A program made the position numbers and the translations under genes. Below, piece by piece: positions 56,413-64,000 of a DNA stretch of 64,000 nucleotides. How positions within the stretch are numbered: the stretch's first letter is position 1; every line of letters begins with the position of its first letter. The stretch spans positions 124,001-188,000 of the forward strand of contig JACJZJ010000006.1 in NCBI GenBank assembly GCA_020635675.1, read 5' to 3'. The notes beneath the pieces are model-generated. The model was given only the letters and a program-made list of their open reading frames with translations. It was not told the DNA's origin and made no database searches. The DNA is from Flavobacteriales bacterium. Its GTDB lineage: Bacteria > Bacteroidota > Bacteroidia > Flavobacteriales_F > PHOS-HE28.

Positions 56413-57204
56413 TCACAACCATGGTTCCTTCCGCTTCCAATGACGCAGGAGGAAATAGCCGAAGATCATCCCGCCCACATGGGCGAAGTGCGCCACATTG
56501 TCACCCTGACCTTGTCGGATGCCCATGAAGAGTTCGATGACGCCGTAGATGGCAACGAAATACTTGGCCTTGATCGGCACGGGGAAGAACAGCATCAGGA
56601 TCTGCTGGTCGGGGAAGAGCATGCCGAAGGCGAGCAGGATGCCGAAGACTGCCCCCGATGCGCCGATGATGATCCCTTGATAATCGAAATAGAGGCGGGT
56701 GAGGTCCTCGTCGGATGCGCCGGTCGTGCCCGAGATGTCGTTCAGCATACGTTCGGCCTCCGCAATGTTCGGCGTGGCCGCTGCGTCCTTCACTTCCTCC
56801 GGGTCCGCGCCGAGGGCGATCACCGCCTGTTCATCGCGTGTCACTTCGTAGGCGCTTACGCCCGTGTGCAGGGCCGCCGCACCCAGCCCGCAGATCATGT
56901 AGTAGGTGAGGAACCGCTTCGCGCCCAACCGGTGCTCGATCGGTGCACCGAACATCCAAAGGGCGAACATGTTGAAGAAGATGTGCGAGAACCCGCCATG
57001 CATGAACATGTGCGTCAGCACCTGCCAGGGTCGGAAATTCGGCGAACCGACGTAGTACATCCCGAGGATGTTGTCCAGCAGGTTCCGCCCCAGTTCATCC
57101 GTCCCGAATGTGAACCGGGCCAGGAAGAACAGGCCGTTGATGATCAGCAGGTTCTTCACCACGGTCGGCAGCATGCCACCGATGGGGTTGCGCGAGATGC
57201 TCAT
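56413..57204 (-). CDS. Rhomboid family intramembrane serine protease (second copy)
   Basis: The 263-residue protein has the rhomboid core: THMFMHGGFSHIFFNMFALWMFG, catalytic Ser in IIGASGAVFGILL and His in VAHFAHVGGMIFGYFLL. Between helices 3 and 4 there is an extra acidic loop of about 60 residues (DEQAVIALGADPEEVKDAAA to TGASDEDLTRLYFD), absent from the neighbouring paralogue, which could give a distinct substrate range. It has almost no C-terminal tail. Its start overlaps the mutL stop (ATGA), so it is translationally coupled to mutL. Confidence 0.92.
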   Translation of the reverse strand: MSISRNPIGGMLPTVVKNLLIINGLFFLARFTFGTDELGRNLLDNILGMYYVGSPNFRPWQVLTHMFMHGGFSHIFFNMFALWMFGAPIEHRLGAKRFLTYYMICGLGAAALHTGVSAYEVTRDEQAVIALGADPEEVKDAAATPNIAEAERMLNDISGTTGASDEDLTRLYFDYQGIIIGASGAVFGILLAFGMLFPDQQILMLFFPVPIKAKYFVAIYGVIELFMGIRQGQGDNVAHFAHVGGMIFGYFLLRHWKRKEPWL

Positions 57205-58976
57205 CCGCGTTCAAAGCGTTCGTCGAGCTCGTCGAGCCCGAATGTGATCAGTGTGGGTTTGCCACCGGGTGTGAAATAGGGCATCTCGCAGGCGAAGAGC
57301 CGGTCGATGAGGTCGTGGATCCGCACGGTGTCCAGCCCTTCCGCTCGTTGAACGGACATGCTCCGTGCCATGCTCCGTGCCAGGGCCTGATGCCGTTCCA
57401 GCTTCAAAGCAGCGCGCTCCTGCTGCAATTGCTCCAGGAGTTGCTCCAACAGGCGCTCAGGGTCCTCGTCCGCGGCCTCGGCCGGGAGCCCGGAGATCGT
57501 GAGCGTGCGCCCGCTCAGGGTGTCCAGTTCGAAGCCCATCGCACGCAGCTCGGGCAGTAGTTCCGTCACCAGCGCATGGTCGATGGCGTTCAGCTCCACA
57601 TTGCGTGGAAAGAGCTGCGTCTGGCTCGGACCCGTGCCCTGGTCCAACGAACGCAGGGCTCTTTCATAGGCGATCCGTTCCGTTGCCCGGCGCCGATCGA
57701 TCACCACGAATCCTGTGCGGACGGCGGCCAGTACATACTTCCCGTGGAGTTGGAACACCGGACGAGGTCCGGGCTCCTCGTCCAGATCGCGCGACGGAAG
57801 GACGGTGGGGGTCGCCTGTGGGGATGCGGGAGGTTCCGTTCGATCGAAGAGCGCCTCCCAACCGGCCATGGTGCGCCGTTGTCCGAGATCCTGCGGACGC
57901 CACGCGCTTGCAGGATGCGGTGTGGATGGGCGTTCCACGGCGGCCAGTAAAGCGGGCTCGGGTTCGAAATCGAGGCTCGGTACGATGTTGAACCGCCCCA
58001 GCGCGCGGCGGACCGCCGCATGCACGATGGCATAGATCGCCCGGTCGTCGCGGAATTTGACCTCCGTTTTCGTGGGGTGGATGTTGATATCGATCTGCGC
58101 CGGATCGAGCTCCAGGAAAAGGAACCAGGAAGGGTAGCTCTCCTTTCCGATCAACTCATCATAGGCCTTGCGCACGGCATGGTCCAGGTAGTGGCTGCGG
58201 ATGTACCGCCGGTTCACGAAGAAGTACTGTTCACCGCGTGAGCGTTTCGCGAATTCCGGTTTGCCAATGAACCCCTGCACCGTTACGAGTTCCGTGGCCT
58301 CCTCCACGGGCACCAGGCGCTCGTCGTATTTCCTGCCGAACAGTTGCACGATGCGCTGTCGTTCGTTCCGGGCGGGCGCCCGCAGGGTTTCCTGCTCGTT
58401 CTGTACCAGGTCGAAGGCGATCTCCGGATGGGCCAGGGATACACGATGCAGTTCCTCCAGCACGTGCTTCATCTCCACCGGGTCGCTCTTCAGGAACTGG
58501 CGTCTGGCGGGCACATTGTAAAAGAGGCTGCGTACAGCGATCGTCGTGCCCACGGATACCGCCACGGGCTCCTGGCCCTGGATGCGGCTGCCGTCGATCA
58601 GGATCCGTGTGCCCGTCTCGTCGTCCTGGTGCCGGGTGCGTAGCTCCACTTGGGCCACCGCGGCGATGCTGGCAAGTGCCTCGCCCCGGAAACCCTTGGT
58701 GCGGATATGCTGGAGGTCATCGGCCTTGTCGATCTTGCTGGTCGCGTGCCGCTCGAAACAGGTCCGCGCATCGTTCGGTCCCATTCCCCGTCCGTCGTCG
58801 GTCACCTGCACCAGCGTGCGGCCGGCATCCTTGATCACCAACGTGATGTGGGTGGCACCGGCATCCACGCTGTTCTCCAGCAGTTCCTTCACCACCGAGG
58901 CGGGACGTTGCACCACTTCGCCCGCGGCGATCTGGTTCGCCACGTGGTCCGGGAGCAAACGGATCACATCACCCAT
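57201..58976 (-). CDS. mutL: DNA mismatch repair protein MutL
   Basis: The 591-residue protein has an N-terminal GHKL ATPase: IAAGEVVQRPASVVKELLEN, TDDGRGMGPND, TKGFRGEALASIA and FYNVPARRQFLKS. The C-terminal dimerisation domain contains VVIDRRRATERIAYERAL, where endonuclease-type MutL proteins have DQHAxxExxxxE. Here Asp and the two Glu remain, but QHA is RRR. The C-terminal Cys-rich metal motif is also changed (CEMPYFTPGGKPTLITF). It couples MutS mismatch recognition to downstream repair. It starts 1 bp after the small membrane protein gene and overlaps the rhomboid gene (ATGA). Confidence 0.96.
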   Translation of the reverse strand: MGDVIRLLPDHVANQIAAGEVVQRPASVVKELLENSVDAGATHITLVIKDAGRTLVQVTDDGRGMGPNDARTCFERHATSKIDKADDLQHIRTKGFRGEALASIAAVAQVELRTRHQDDETGTRILIDGSRIQGQEPVAVSVGTTIAVRSLFYNVPARRQFLKSDPVEMKHVLEELHRVSLAHPEIAFDLVQNEQETLRAPARNERQRIVQLFGRKYDERLVPVEEATELVTVQGFIGKPEFAKRSRGEQYFFVNRRYIRSHYLDHAVRKAYDELIGKESYPSWFLFLELDPAQIDINIHPTKTEVKFRDDRAIYAIVHAAVRRALGRFNIVPSLDFEPEPALLAAVERPSTPHPASAWRPQDLGQRRTMAGWEALFDRTEPPASPQATPTVLPSRDLDEEPGPRPVFQLHGKYVLAAVRTGFVVIDRRRATERIAYERALRSLDQGTGPSQTQLFPRNVELNAIDHALVTELLPELRAMGFELDTLSGRTLTISGLPAEAADEDPERLLEQLLEQLQQERAALKLERHQALARSMARSMSVQRAEGLDTVRIHDLIDRLFACEMPYFTPGGKPTLITFGLDELDERFERG

Positions 58977-59270
58977 TCAGCCTGCGGTGTGGAGGTAGGC
59001 GCTGTAAATGGCCCACAGGAGGCCGAGCACACCGCCGAGCACGAGCACGAGCCGGGCAATGTAGGTCCCGCCGCTGCGCTCCCGCTGCCAACTGTGGCGC
59101 AACCGCGCTGCGAACCGCTCTCTGTCATAGGCCGCCCCGGGGGCCGCGCCGTCCATCTCGGCTTTGATGCGTGCATCCCGTTCGGCCCGTCGCTCCTTCT
59201 CCGGGTCGTAGTACCGTGGGGTGTAGTCGAACTCCCTGGGACCACGGTTGCGGAACAGCGAGAACAGCAT
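58977..59270 (-). CDS. Small membrane protein of unknown function upstream of mutL
   Basis: The 97-residue protein begins MLFSLFRNRGPREFDYTPRYYDPEKERRA (partly quoted), then a charged helical region and one C-terminal membrane helix (ARLVLVLGGVLGLLWAIYSAY). The pattern FxYxPRYYDPEKE near the start followed by a C-terminal helix recurs upstream of mutL in Bacteroidota as far as I recall. Its function is unknown. ATG 59270 is chosen because the frame upstream crosses the -7 box TACCTTTG (59309-59316) and the divergent gene. It is first in the operon with mutL, two rhomboids and the EEP gene. Confidence 0.8.
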   Translation of the reverse strand: MLFSLFRNRGPREFDYTPRYYDPEKERRAERDARIKAEMDGAAPGAAYDRERFAARLRHSWQRERSGGTYIARLVLVLGGVLGLLWAIYSAYLHTAG

Positions 59271-59308
59271 GATCGATCTTGGACCCGGCACGGCGTGGGG
59301 GTTTGCAG

Positions 59309-59316
59309 CAAAGGTA
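59309..59316 (-). promoter_or_regulatory. -7 promoter box TACCTTTG (mutL operon)
   Basis: Exact match on the minus strand, 38 nt before ATG 59270. Confidence 0.6.
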
Positions 59317-59424
59317 ACGGAGGTCGGGCAGGGCTTAGGTCCGCGCGTCCAACGATCCTCGGATCCCCGCGTTCCTGTTGATAAGAGCCCCGCCACCGCA
59401 GCTTTTGCTCCTTGGGTGGGCCGG

Positions 59425-59432
59425 TAGTTTTG
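59425..59432 (+). promoter_or_regulatory. -7 promoter box TAGTTTTG (GH3 fusion gene)
   Basis: Exact TAnnTTTG on the plus strand with TTTG 17 bp upstream (59404-59407). It lies 9 nt before ATG 59442; the message is probably leaderless. Confidence 0.6.
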
Positions 59433-59441
59433 GCCGCTGTG

Positions 59442-62432
59442 ATGTGTCGATCCGTATCGATCCCCGTGTTGTTGTTCGCCACCGCGGTGGAGTTGGGCGT
59501 GGCCCAGCCGCCCCGTCGTGATCCGGTGCCGCCGCCCTTCCTCCTGGACGATGCACGTTGGGCGGACTCCGTACTGCAAAGCCTGACGCTCCGCCAGCGT
59601 GTGGCCCAGCTCATGATGGTGGCCGCCTACAGCAACAAGGACGAAGCGCATACCCGGGAGATCGAGCAACTGGTGCGTGAGGAGGATATCGGCGGACTAA
59701 TCTTCTTCCAGGGCGGTCCCGTGCGGCAGGCCATCCTGACCAACCGCTATCAAGCCGAGGCGCCCACGCCCCTGCTCATCGGGATGGACCTGGAATGGGG
59801 ACTGGCCATGCGACTGGACAGCACGGTGCGATTCCCGAAGCAGATGACCTTGGGCGCGATGCGTGAGGATGCCGCGATCGAGGCGATGGGGGCGGAGATC
59901 GCCCGTCAAATGCAACGGCTCGGAGTGCAGGTGAGCTTCAGTCCGGTGGCGGATGTGAACAGCGATCCCGACAATCCGGTGATCAACGACCGCAGCTTCG
60001 GCGAGGACCGCGAAGCCGTGGCGCGCAAGTGCATCGCCTATATGAAGGGCCTGCAGGCCGGCGGCGTGATCGCCACCGCCAAACACTTTCCCGGGCACGG
60101 CGACACCAACGTCGACTCGCACAAGGCGTTGCCGGTGATCGCCCACAGCCGTATCCGGCTCGATTCGCTGGACCTCTATCCCTTCGAACAACTGATGCGC
60201 GAGGGGCTTTCGGCGATCATGGTCGCCCATCTTGAGGTGCCCGCGCTCGACAGCACGCCAGGCCTGCCCAGCACTTTGAGCAGGCCCATCGTACATGGCC
60301 TGTTGGAGGACGAGCTCGGTTTCAAGGGCCTCGTCTTCACTGATGCGCTCAACATGAAGGGCGTGGCCAACGCCGATAGCGCCGGCGAGATCGAACTGCG
60401 TGCGTTGCTCGCAGGAAATGATGTGCTCCTCTTTCCCCAGGACCCCGAAAAGGCGATCAACAGGATCATGCGGGCGATCCAACAGGGTGAACTGTCCCGC
60501 GATGTCGTCGACAACAAGTGTCTGAAAGTTTTGCGTGCCAAGCAATGGGCCCGTCTGGACCACTTCCGTCCGGTGCGGCTCGAAGGGTTGATCGCCGACC
60601 TCAATGCACCCGTGGCACATGTGCTCCGGCGGCGCCTCTATCAGGGCGCCATCACCGTACTTCGTGACAAGAACGAACTCCTTCCCCTTCGTCGCACGCG
60701 CAGCATGCGCATCGCTTCATTGGTGATCGGTGACACGCTGCACAACCCCTTCCAGACCGCCTTGGAACAGCAGGGGGCGGTGGACAAGTTCGCCTGTGGC
60801 AAGGATATCGGGGGAGACAGCCTGAGAACATTGATCGAGCGCCTGAAGGACTACGATGTGGTGATCGCCTCCGTGCATCGCACCAGCTTTCGCGTCCAAA
60901 AGGACTTCGGCGTACCCGACAGCGTGTTCGACCTGGTGAAGGCGATCGCGGCCGATCATCGCACGGTCCTCGTGCTTTTTGGCAATCCCTACCGGCTTGC
61001 GCGGACCACTGGCATGGCAAACCTCGATGGTCTGGTGGTCGGTTATGAGGACGATCCCGACATGCAGGACCTCACCGCGCAGGCGATCTACGGGGCGCTG
61101 GGTGCCGACGGGAGGTTGCCGGTATCGGCGAACAAGGACCTGCGGACAGGGCAGGGGCTGACCTGGGAAGCGAGCGGCGGGGTCCCGCACGGACTTCCGG
61201 AGGAGCTGGGCGTGCGTACCATCGACCTGGCGGCTATGGACACCATCGTGATGGAGGGCATGGCCAGAAAGGCCTATCCCGGTTGTCGGGTGCTGGTGGC
61301 GGTGGATGGCGAAGCGATATGGGACAAATGCTACGGCAAACCGACCTATGATGCCAAGGAACCCGTCCGGGCCGAGGACGTGTACGACATCGCTTCGATC
61401 ACCAAGGTGGCCGCCACGACCCTTTGTGTGATGAAGTTGGTGGACGATGGCCGGATCGATCTGAACAGGGACCTGGGCACCTACCTGCCCGAACTGCAGG
61501 GTGTGCATGACGATTATGCAGCGCTCCATCTCCGCGACATCCTCACGCACCAGGCCGGTCTCAAGGATTGGGTCCCCTTTTACAAGAAGCTGGTGAAGGG
61601 CGGTGCGCCGATCCCCGGCGTGGTGACGGACAAGCCCGACGCCCGGCATGGGCTGCGCGTCACGGAAAGGGTATACATCGACAGCGCCTTTCGCGACAGC
61701 ATCCGCACCTGGATCTTGAACACACCGATCGCGGCGAAGAAGGAATACAAATACAGCGACCTGGGCATGTACCTGATGCAGTGGGTCGTGGAACGGGTCA
61801 GCGGCATGTCTTTGGACGCATACGTGGACGCGACCTTTTACGCACCGCTTGGCCTATCGCATATCGGCTACCATCCACGCGATCGTTTCCAGCGGTCACG
61901 GATCGTGCCAACGGAATACGATGCCGAGTTCCGTCAGCAGCAGGTCTGGGGAGATGTGCACGATCCAGGCGCTGCCATGCTCGGCGGTGTGGCGGGGCAT
62001 GCCGGTCTTTTCAGCGATCCAGGTGACCTTGCCGTACTGATGCAACTGCTCCTGAACAAGGGGGCCTATGGCGGGCGTCGCTATCTGAGCGAGGCGGTCG
62101 TCAACGAATTCACGCGGTGCCAGTTCTGCGCACCGAAGGCCAAGGAGGATGAGAACCGACGCGGCCTCGGTTTCGACAAGCCGGTCCGCGAAGGCAAAGG
62201 CGGCCCGACCTGCGGCTGCGTGAGCCTGGCCAGTTTCGGTCATACGGGGTTCACCGGCACCATGGTCTGGGCCGATCCGGACCAGAACGTCGTCTATGTA
62301 TTCCTCAGCAACCGTGTGTATCCCACGGCGCTTAACAAGGCGCTCATCCAGTTGGACATCCGCACACGCATCCAGGAGGTGGTGCATGACGCCGTTGCCG
62401 CGCGTGAGCGGGAAGGAAAGGTGAAGAAGTGA
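59442..62432 (+). CDS. Glycoside hydrolase family 3 / serine beta-lactamase-like fusion protein
   Basis: The 996-residue protein has a signal peptide (SIPVLLFATAVELGVAQ). The N-terminal GH3 barrel (about 40-350) has the NagZ-type loop KHFPGHGDT (214-222) and nucleophile Asp301 in FTDALNMKG. A GH3 C-terminal-like domain (about 390-590) follows. The last about 370 residues are a class C beta-lactamase/esterase-like domain with Ser652-xx-Lys655 (SITK), Tyr771-Ser772 (KYSDLG) and HTGFTGT. NagZ enzymes release N-acetylglucosamine from muropeptides; the fused domain could act on peptide or ester parts of the same substrate. The architecture is known in Bacteroidota but little studied. ATG 59442 follows the -7 box by 9 nt. 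Confidence 0.9.
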   Translation: MCRSVSIPVLLFATAVELGVAQPPRRDPVPPPFLLDDARWADSVLQSLTLRQRVAQLMMVAAYSNKDEAHTREIEQLVREEDIGGLIFFQGGPVRQAILTNRYQAEAPTPLLIGMDLEWGLAMRLDSTVRFPKQMTLGAMREDAAIEAMGAEIARQMQRLGVQVSFSPVADVNSDPDNPVINDRSFGEDREAVARKCIAYMKGLQAGGVIATAKHFPGHGDTNVDSHKALPVIAHSRIRLDSLDLYPFEQLMREGLSAIMVAHLEVPALDSTPGLPSTLSRPIVHGLLEDELGFKGLVFTDALNMKGVANADSAGEIELRALLAGNDVLLFPQDPEKAINRIMRAIQQGELSRDVVDNKCLKVLRAKQWARLDHFRPVRLEGLIADLNAPVAHVLRRRLYQGAITVLRDKNELLPLRRTRSMRIASLVIGDTLHNPFQTALEQQGAVDKFACGKDIGGDSLRTLIERLKDYDVVIASVHRTSFRVQKDFGVPDSVFDLVKAIAADHRTVLVLFGNPYRLARTTGMANLDGLVVGYEDDPDMQDLTAQAIYGALGADGRLPVSANKDLRTGQGLTWEASGGVPHGLPEELGVRTIDLAAMDTIVMEGMARKAYPGCRVLVAVDGEAIWDKCYGKPTYDAKEPVRAEDVYDIASITKVAATTLCVMKLVDDGRIDLNRDLGTYLPELQGVHDDYAALHLRDILTHQAGLKDWVPFYKKLVKGGAPIPGVVTDKPDARHGLRVTERVYIDSAFRDSIRTWILNTPIAAKKEYKYSDLGMYLMQWVVERVSGMSLDAYVDATFYAPLGLSHIGYHPRDRFQRSRIVPTEYDAEFRQQQVWGDVHDPGAAMLGGVAGHAGLFSDPGDLAVLMQLLLNKGAYGGRRYLSEAVVNEFTRCQFCAPKAKEDENRRGLGFDKPVREGKGGPTCGCVSLASFGHTGFTGTMVWADPDQNVVYVFLSNRVYPTALNKALIQLDIRTRIQEVVHDAVAAREREGKVKK

Positions 62433-62482
62433 GAGGGGTGCGAAGTTTCGCCCAAGGACGCCCACCGACCAATAACATCCTC

Positions 62483-63106
62483 CTATTTCTTCTTGAAGTC
62501 CCCGTTCTTCCAGGCCTGCAGGAATTGCGCCCAGGCGATGGGGTTGAACAGGTTGATCACCGGCGTGCCGCCCTGTGCGTAAAGGCGTGTCTGGTCCAAA
62601 GCCATCTGGTATTGGAAGCTTTGGTAGGCGTCCGGTGAAAGGTTCTCCATGCGTTGGAGCATTTCGGCGTCCGAGAGGTTCTTCATGGCGACCTGCTCGT
62701 CGTCGTTCGCCAGATCGAGGTTCAGGAAGGCTTCGCGGAACTGCTCCCGACTGGGCCAGGGGAACACGGTCAAAGTGCCCAGTTGCACGGTGTCGCGGTA
62801 CATCTGGTGGATCATCGAGTACTTGCGTTCGTCCAGGCCCTCGGGGATCACGAATTGCGAGCGTTGGAAGCCGACGGCCGAAAAGAGCACGGTATCGCCC
62901 TCCTGGGCCACGAACGAGAAGTAGCCGTACACGTCGCTCATCGTGCCGCGATAGCTGTTCTTGATCAGGATGTTCGTGAAGGGGACCGGCTGCAGGCTGT
63001 CGCCGGTGACCACCACGCCACTGAATTGCACGAGGTCCTTGTCGCCCCGCTGGGCCGACGTTACCAGCGATGGCACGAAGGCCAGGACAATGAGCATACT
63101 ACGCAT
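62483..63106 (-). CDS. Secreted carboxypeptidase-regulatory-like domain protein
   Basis: The 207-residue protein has a signal peptide (MRSMLIVLAFVPSLVTSAQ). It then has a CarboxypepD_reg-like beta-sandwich (VQFSGVVVTGDSLQPVPFTN, IKNSYRGTMSDVYGYFSFVA, GDTVLFSAVGFQ), the same module found at the front of SusC-type receptors. The second half is helical (FREAFLNLDLANDDEQVAM, MENLSPDAYQSFQYQMALDQ) and is not a recognised domain. It is periplasmic or surface-exposed with unknown role. A TACCTTTG box ends 5 nt before ATG 63106, so the message should be leaderless; this also excludes the longer in-frame start at 63214. Confidence 0.85.
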   Translation of the reverse strand: MRSMLIVLAFVPSLVTSAQRGDKDLVQFSGVVVTGDSLQPVPFTNILIKNSYRGTMSDVYGYFSFVAQEGDTVLFSAVGFQRSQFVIPEGLDERKYSMIHQMYRDTVQLGTLTVFPWPSREQFREAFLNLDLANDDEQVAMKNLSDAEMLQRMENLSPDAYQSFQYQMALDQTRLYAQGGTPVINLFNPIAWAQFLQAWKNGDFKKK

Positions 63107-63111
63107 CCGGA

Positions 63112-63119
63112 CAAAGGTA
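63112..63119 (-). promoter_or_regulatory. -7 promoter box TACCTTTG (carboxypeptidase-regulatory-like gene)
   Basis: Exact TAnnTTTG on the minus strand; TCCGG separates it from ATG 63106. Confidence 0.6.
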
Positions 63120-63232
63120 TTCGGGTGAAGGGCACACCACGCCCCAGCGAACTTCGGGCCGATCCTTTGACCCGCACCGGCGACGAGAGTTCGATCGCAT
63201 CGACGTCGATGCACGACGAAAGTTCCGGGACC

Positions 63233-64000
63233 CTATGGTCCGCTGTTTTCGAGCATCCTCAGGATGGCGGGCAGTTCGTCCACCTGAAGTGCATCGGGGT
63301 TCTTTCGAAGGGCGAGCGCCAAGGAGATCCGGCCGTCCACGCCGAAAAGGCTCACGTGCAACCCCTTCGCCCGGGCGGACCGCACCTCCTCGCGGGTCAC
63401 GTTGCGTTGGTTGAGCGTCAGTCCCTGGAGTCCGAGACGCTCAGCGGTGATCGCCCCTTCGTTCAGGTCATCGCAATAGAGCGAACGTTTCACCTCACCT
63501 TTCCCTCCCAGCACTTCCAGGAACTCCGGTATGCGGCATTCCACCCGAACCCGTTCGGTCCAACCGTTCGCGGCAATGATCCCGGCCAGGTTCGTAGCGA
63601 GTTCGTCAAGGTAAGTGCTCCAATCGCCTGAGGTCATCAGCTTCACGTCGAGTACGATCTCCGTTGCCTTCCGGTCGGCGAGGACCGCCTTGAGGTCGGC
63701 CAGGCGCATGATCCTGGACCCGGGCTCAAGCGTTCCGTAGCGGCATGGTTCCAGCTGATCCCAGGTCAGGTCATTGATCCGTCCCGTGCAGGATGTGAGC
63801 ACCCCGAGGTGCATGTCATGAAAGACCACCAGTTCACCGTCCCGGGTCATCTGCACATCCATTTCGATCCCATCCGCACCGAGGTCCAGCGCACCCCGCA
63901 GCGAGGCTGGTGTGTCCATCAAGAGGCCGGCGCCGGTACCCAGTCCACCATGACCCACGATGTGGACGGTCGCGGCAGCTTGAGGATCCCAGCAGGACCC
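63233..64000 (-). CDS. Glycerophosphodiester phosphodiesterase family protein (5' end off the right edge)
   Basis: About 255 codons are present; the start lies beyond the right edge, since the frame stays open to base 64000 and the residues there (GSCWDPQAAATVHIVGHGG) precede the first strand of the barrel. GHGGLGT corresponds to the family's HRG motif, here with Gly for Arg. GADGIEMDVQMTRDGELVVFHD contains the metal-binding Glu and Asp and the second His. The family hydrolyses glycerophosphodiesters to glycerol-3-phosphate and an alcohol. The Cys in GSC may be a lipobox. The HRG to HGG change could affect activity. Confidence 0.85.
   Translation of the reverse strand, partial: GSCWDPQAAATVHIVGHGGLGTGAGLLMDTPASLRGALDLGADGIEMDVQMTRDGELVVFHDMHLGVLTSCTGRINDLTWDQLEPCRYGTLEPGSRIMRLADLKAVLADRKATEIVLDVKLMTSGDWSTYLDELATNLAGIIAANGWTERVRVECRIPEFLEVLGGKGEVKRSLYCDDLNEGAITAERLGLQGLTLNQRNVTREEVRSARAKGLHVSLFGVDGRISLALALRKNPDALQVDELPAILRMLENSGP

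Noticed and set aside
1..64000. tRNA, rRNA, prophage or insertion-sequence genes
   Set aside because: Reading both strands, no tRNA arms, rRNA segments, transposase, integrase or phage structural genes were recognised; the S74 protein alone is not evidence of a prophage.

Overview
The window is about 64 kb of GC-rich, densely coding chromosome from a member of the Bacteroidota, most likely a high-GC Flavobacteriales lineage (the phylum is well supported, the order is inference). The supporting signs are a subtilisin-like protease with a type IX secretion (T9SS) C-terminal sorting domain, a PorE-like TPR/PD40/OmpA protein, DUF4294-, DUF2141- and DUF4412-type proteins, an almost complete lack of Shine-Dalgarno sequences, and a recurrent -7 promoter box TAnnTTTG (most often TACCTTTG) ahead of transcription units. 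I found no rRNA, tRNA, CRISPR array, prophage or insertion sequence. One structural RNA is clear: the small SRP RNA (4.5S type) at 20782-20880, minus strand.

Layout. 1-2.4 kb: outer-membrane-type proteins, a DUF4412 protein and a LolD-like ATPase. 2.4-4.3 kb: heptad-repeat arrays flanking a four-helix-bundle protein, then sucC. 4.4-6.9 kb: a large repetitive surface protein ending in a peptidase S74 self-cleaving chaperone. 7.3-11.7 kb: hydrolase, biotin carboxylase, DUF4294, GNAT and 3-hydroxyacyl-CoA dehydrogenase. 11.9-15.2 kb: exopolysaccharide initiation (polyprenyl-P sugar transferase, lipoprotein, Gfo/Idh/MocA oxidoreductase). 15.3-21.9 kb: pcm, an abundant-looking outer-membrane protein with its own strong promoter and terminator, NAD(P)HX repair, Sua5, transaldolase, SDR, SRP RNA and a GT2. 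21.9-25.4 kb: two L,D-transpeptidases and a GT4. 25.5-31.1 kb: a tightly overlapping plus-strand operon (YwqK-like, mnmA, lipoprotein, T9SS protease, aat, DUF2141). 31.1-33.7 kb: a Kdo-precursor operon (kdsA, a transaldolase-CBS fusion, a KdsC-like phosphatase). 33.8-38.9 kb: FAH-family enzyme, exonuclease, PorE-like protein and a lipoamide acyltransferase. 38.9-44.6 kb: recR, a GT2/sugar-transferase fusion and a very large protein joining an arylsulfotransferase-like domain to a PAPS-type sulfotransferase. 44.7-54.3 kb: membrane glycosyltransferase, solute symporter, IMPase, lgt, mtaB, TraB/GumN protein and a family 5 solute-binding lipoprotein. 54.3-59.3 kb: a five-gene minus-strand operon with mutL and two rhomboid proteases. 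59.4-64 kb: a GH3/beta-lactamase fusion, a carboxypeptidase-regulatory-like protein and part of a glycerophosphodiester phosphodiesterase.

Main points of interest. (1) In the Kdo operon the slot expected for arabinose-5-phosphate isomerase (KdsD: SIS domain plus CBS pair) is occupied by a protein with a KdsD-like CBS pair fused to a fructose-6-phosphate-aldolase/transaldolase domain with altered active-site positions. (2) A 1020-residue membrane protein carries two unrelated sulfotransferase-type domains, beside polysaccharide glycosyltransferases. (3) About eleven genes have the -7 box only 3-9 nt before the start codon, implying leaderless mRNAs. (4) A dispersed family of 7-bp-period repeats sits at gene boundaries; one perfect 20-heptad array abuts the sucC promoter.
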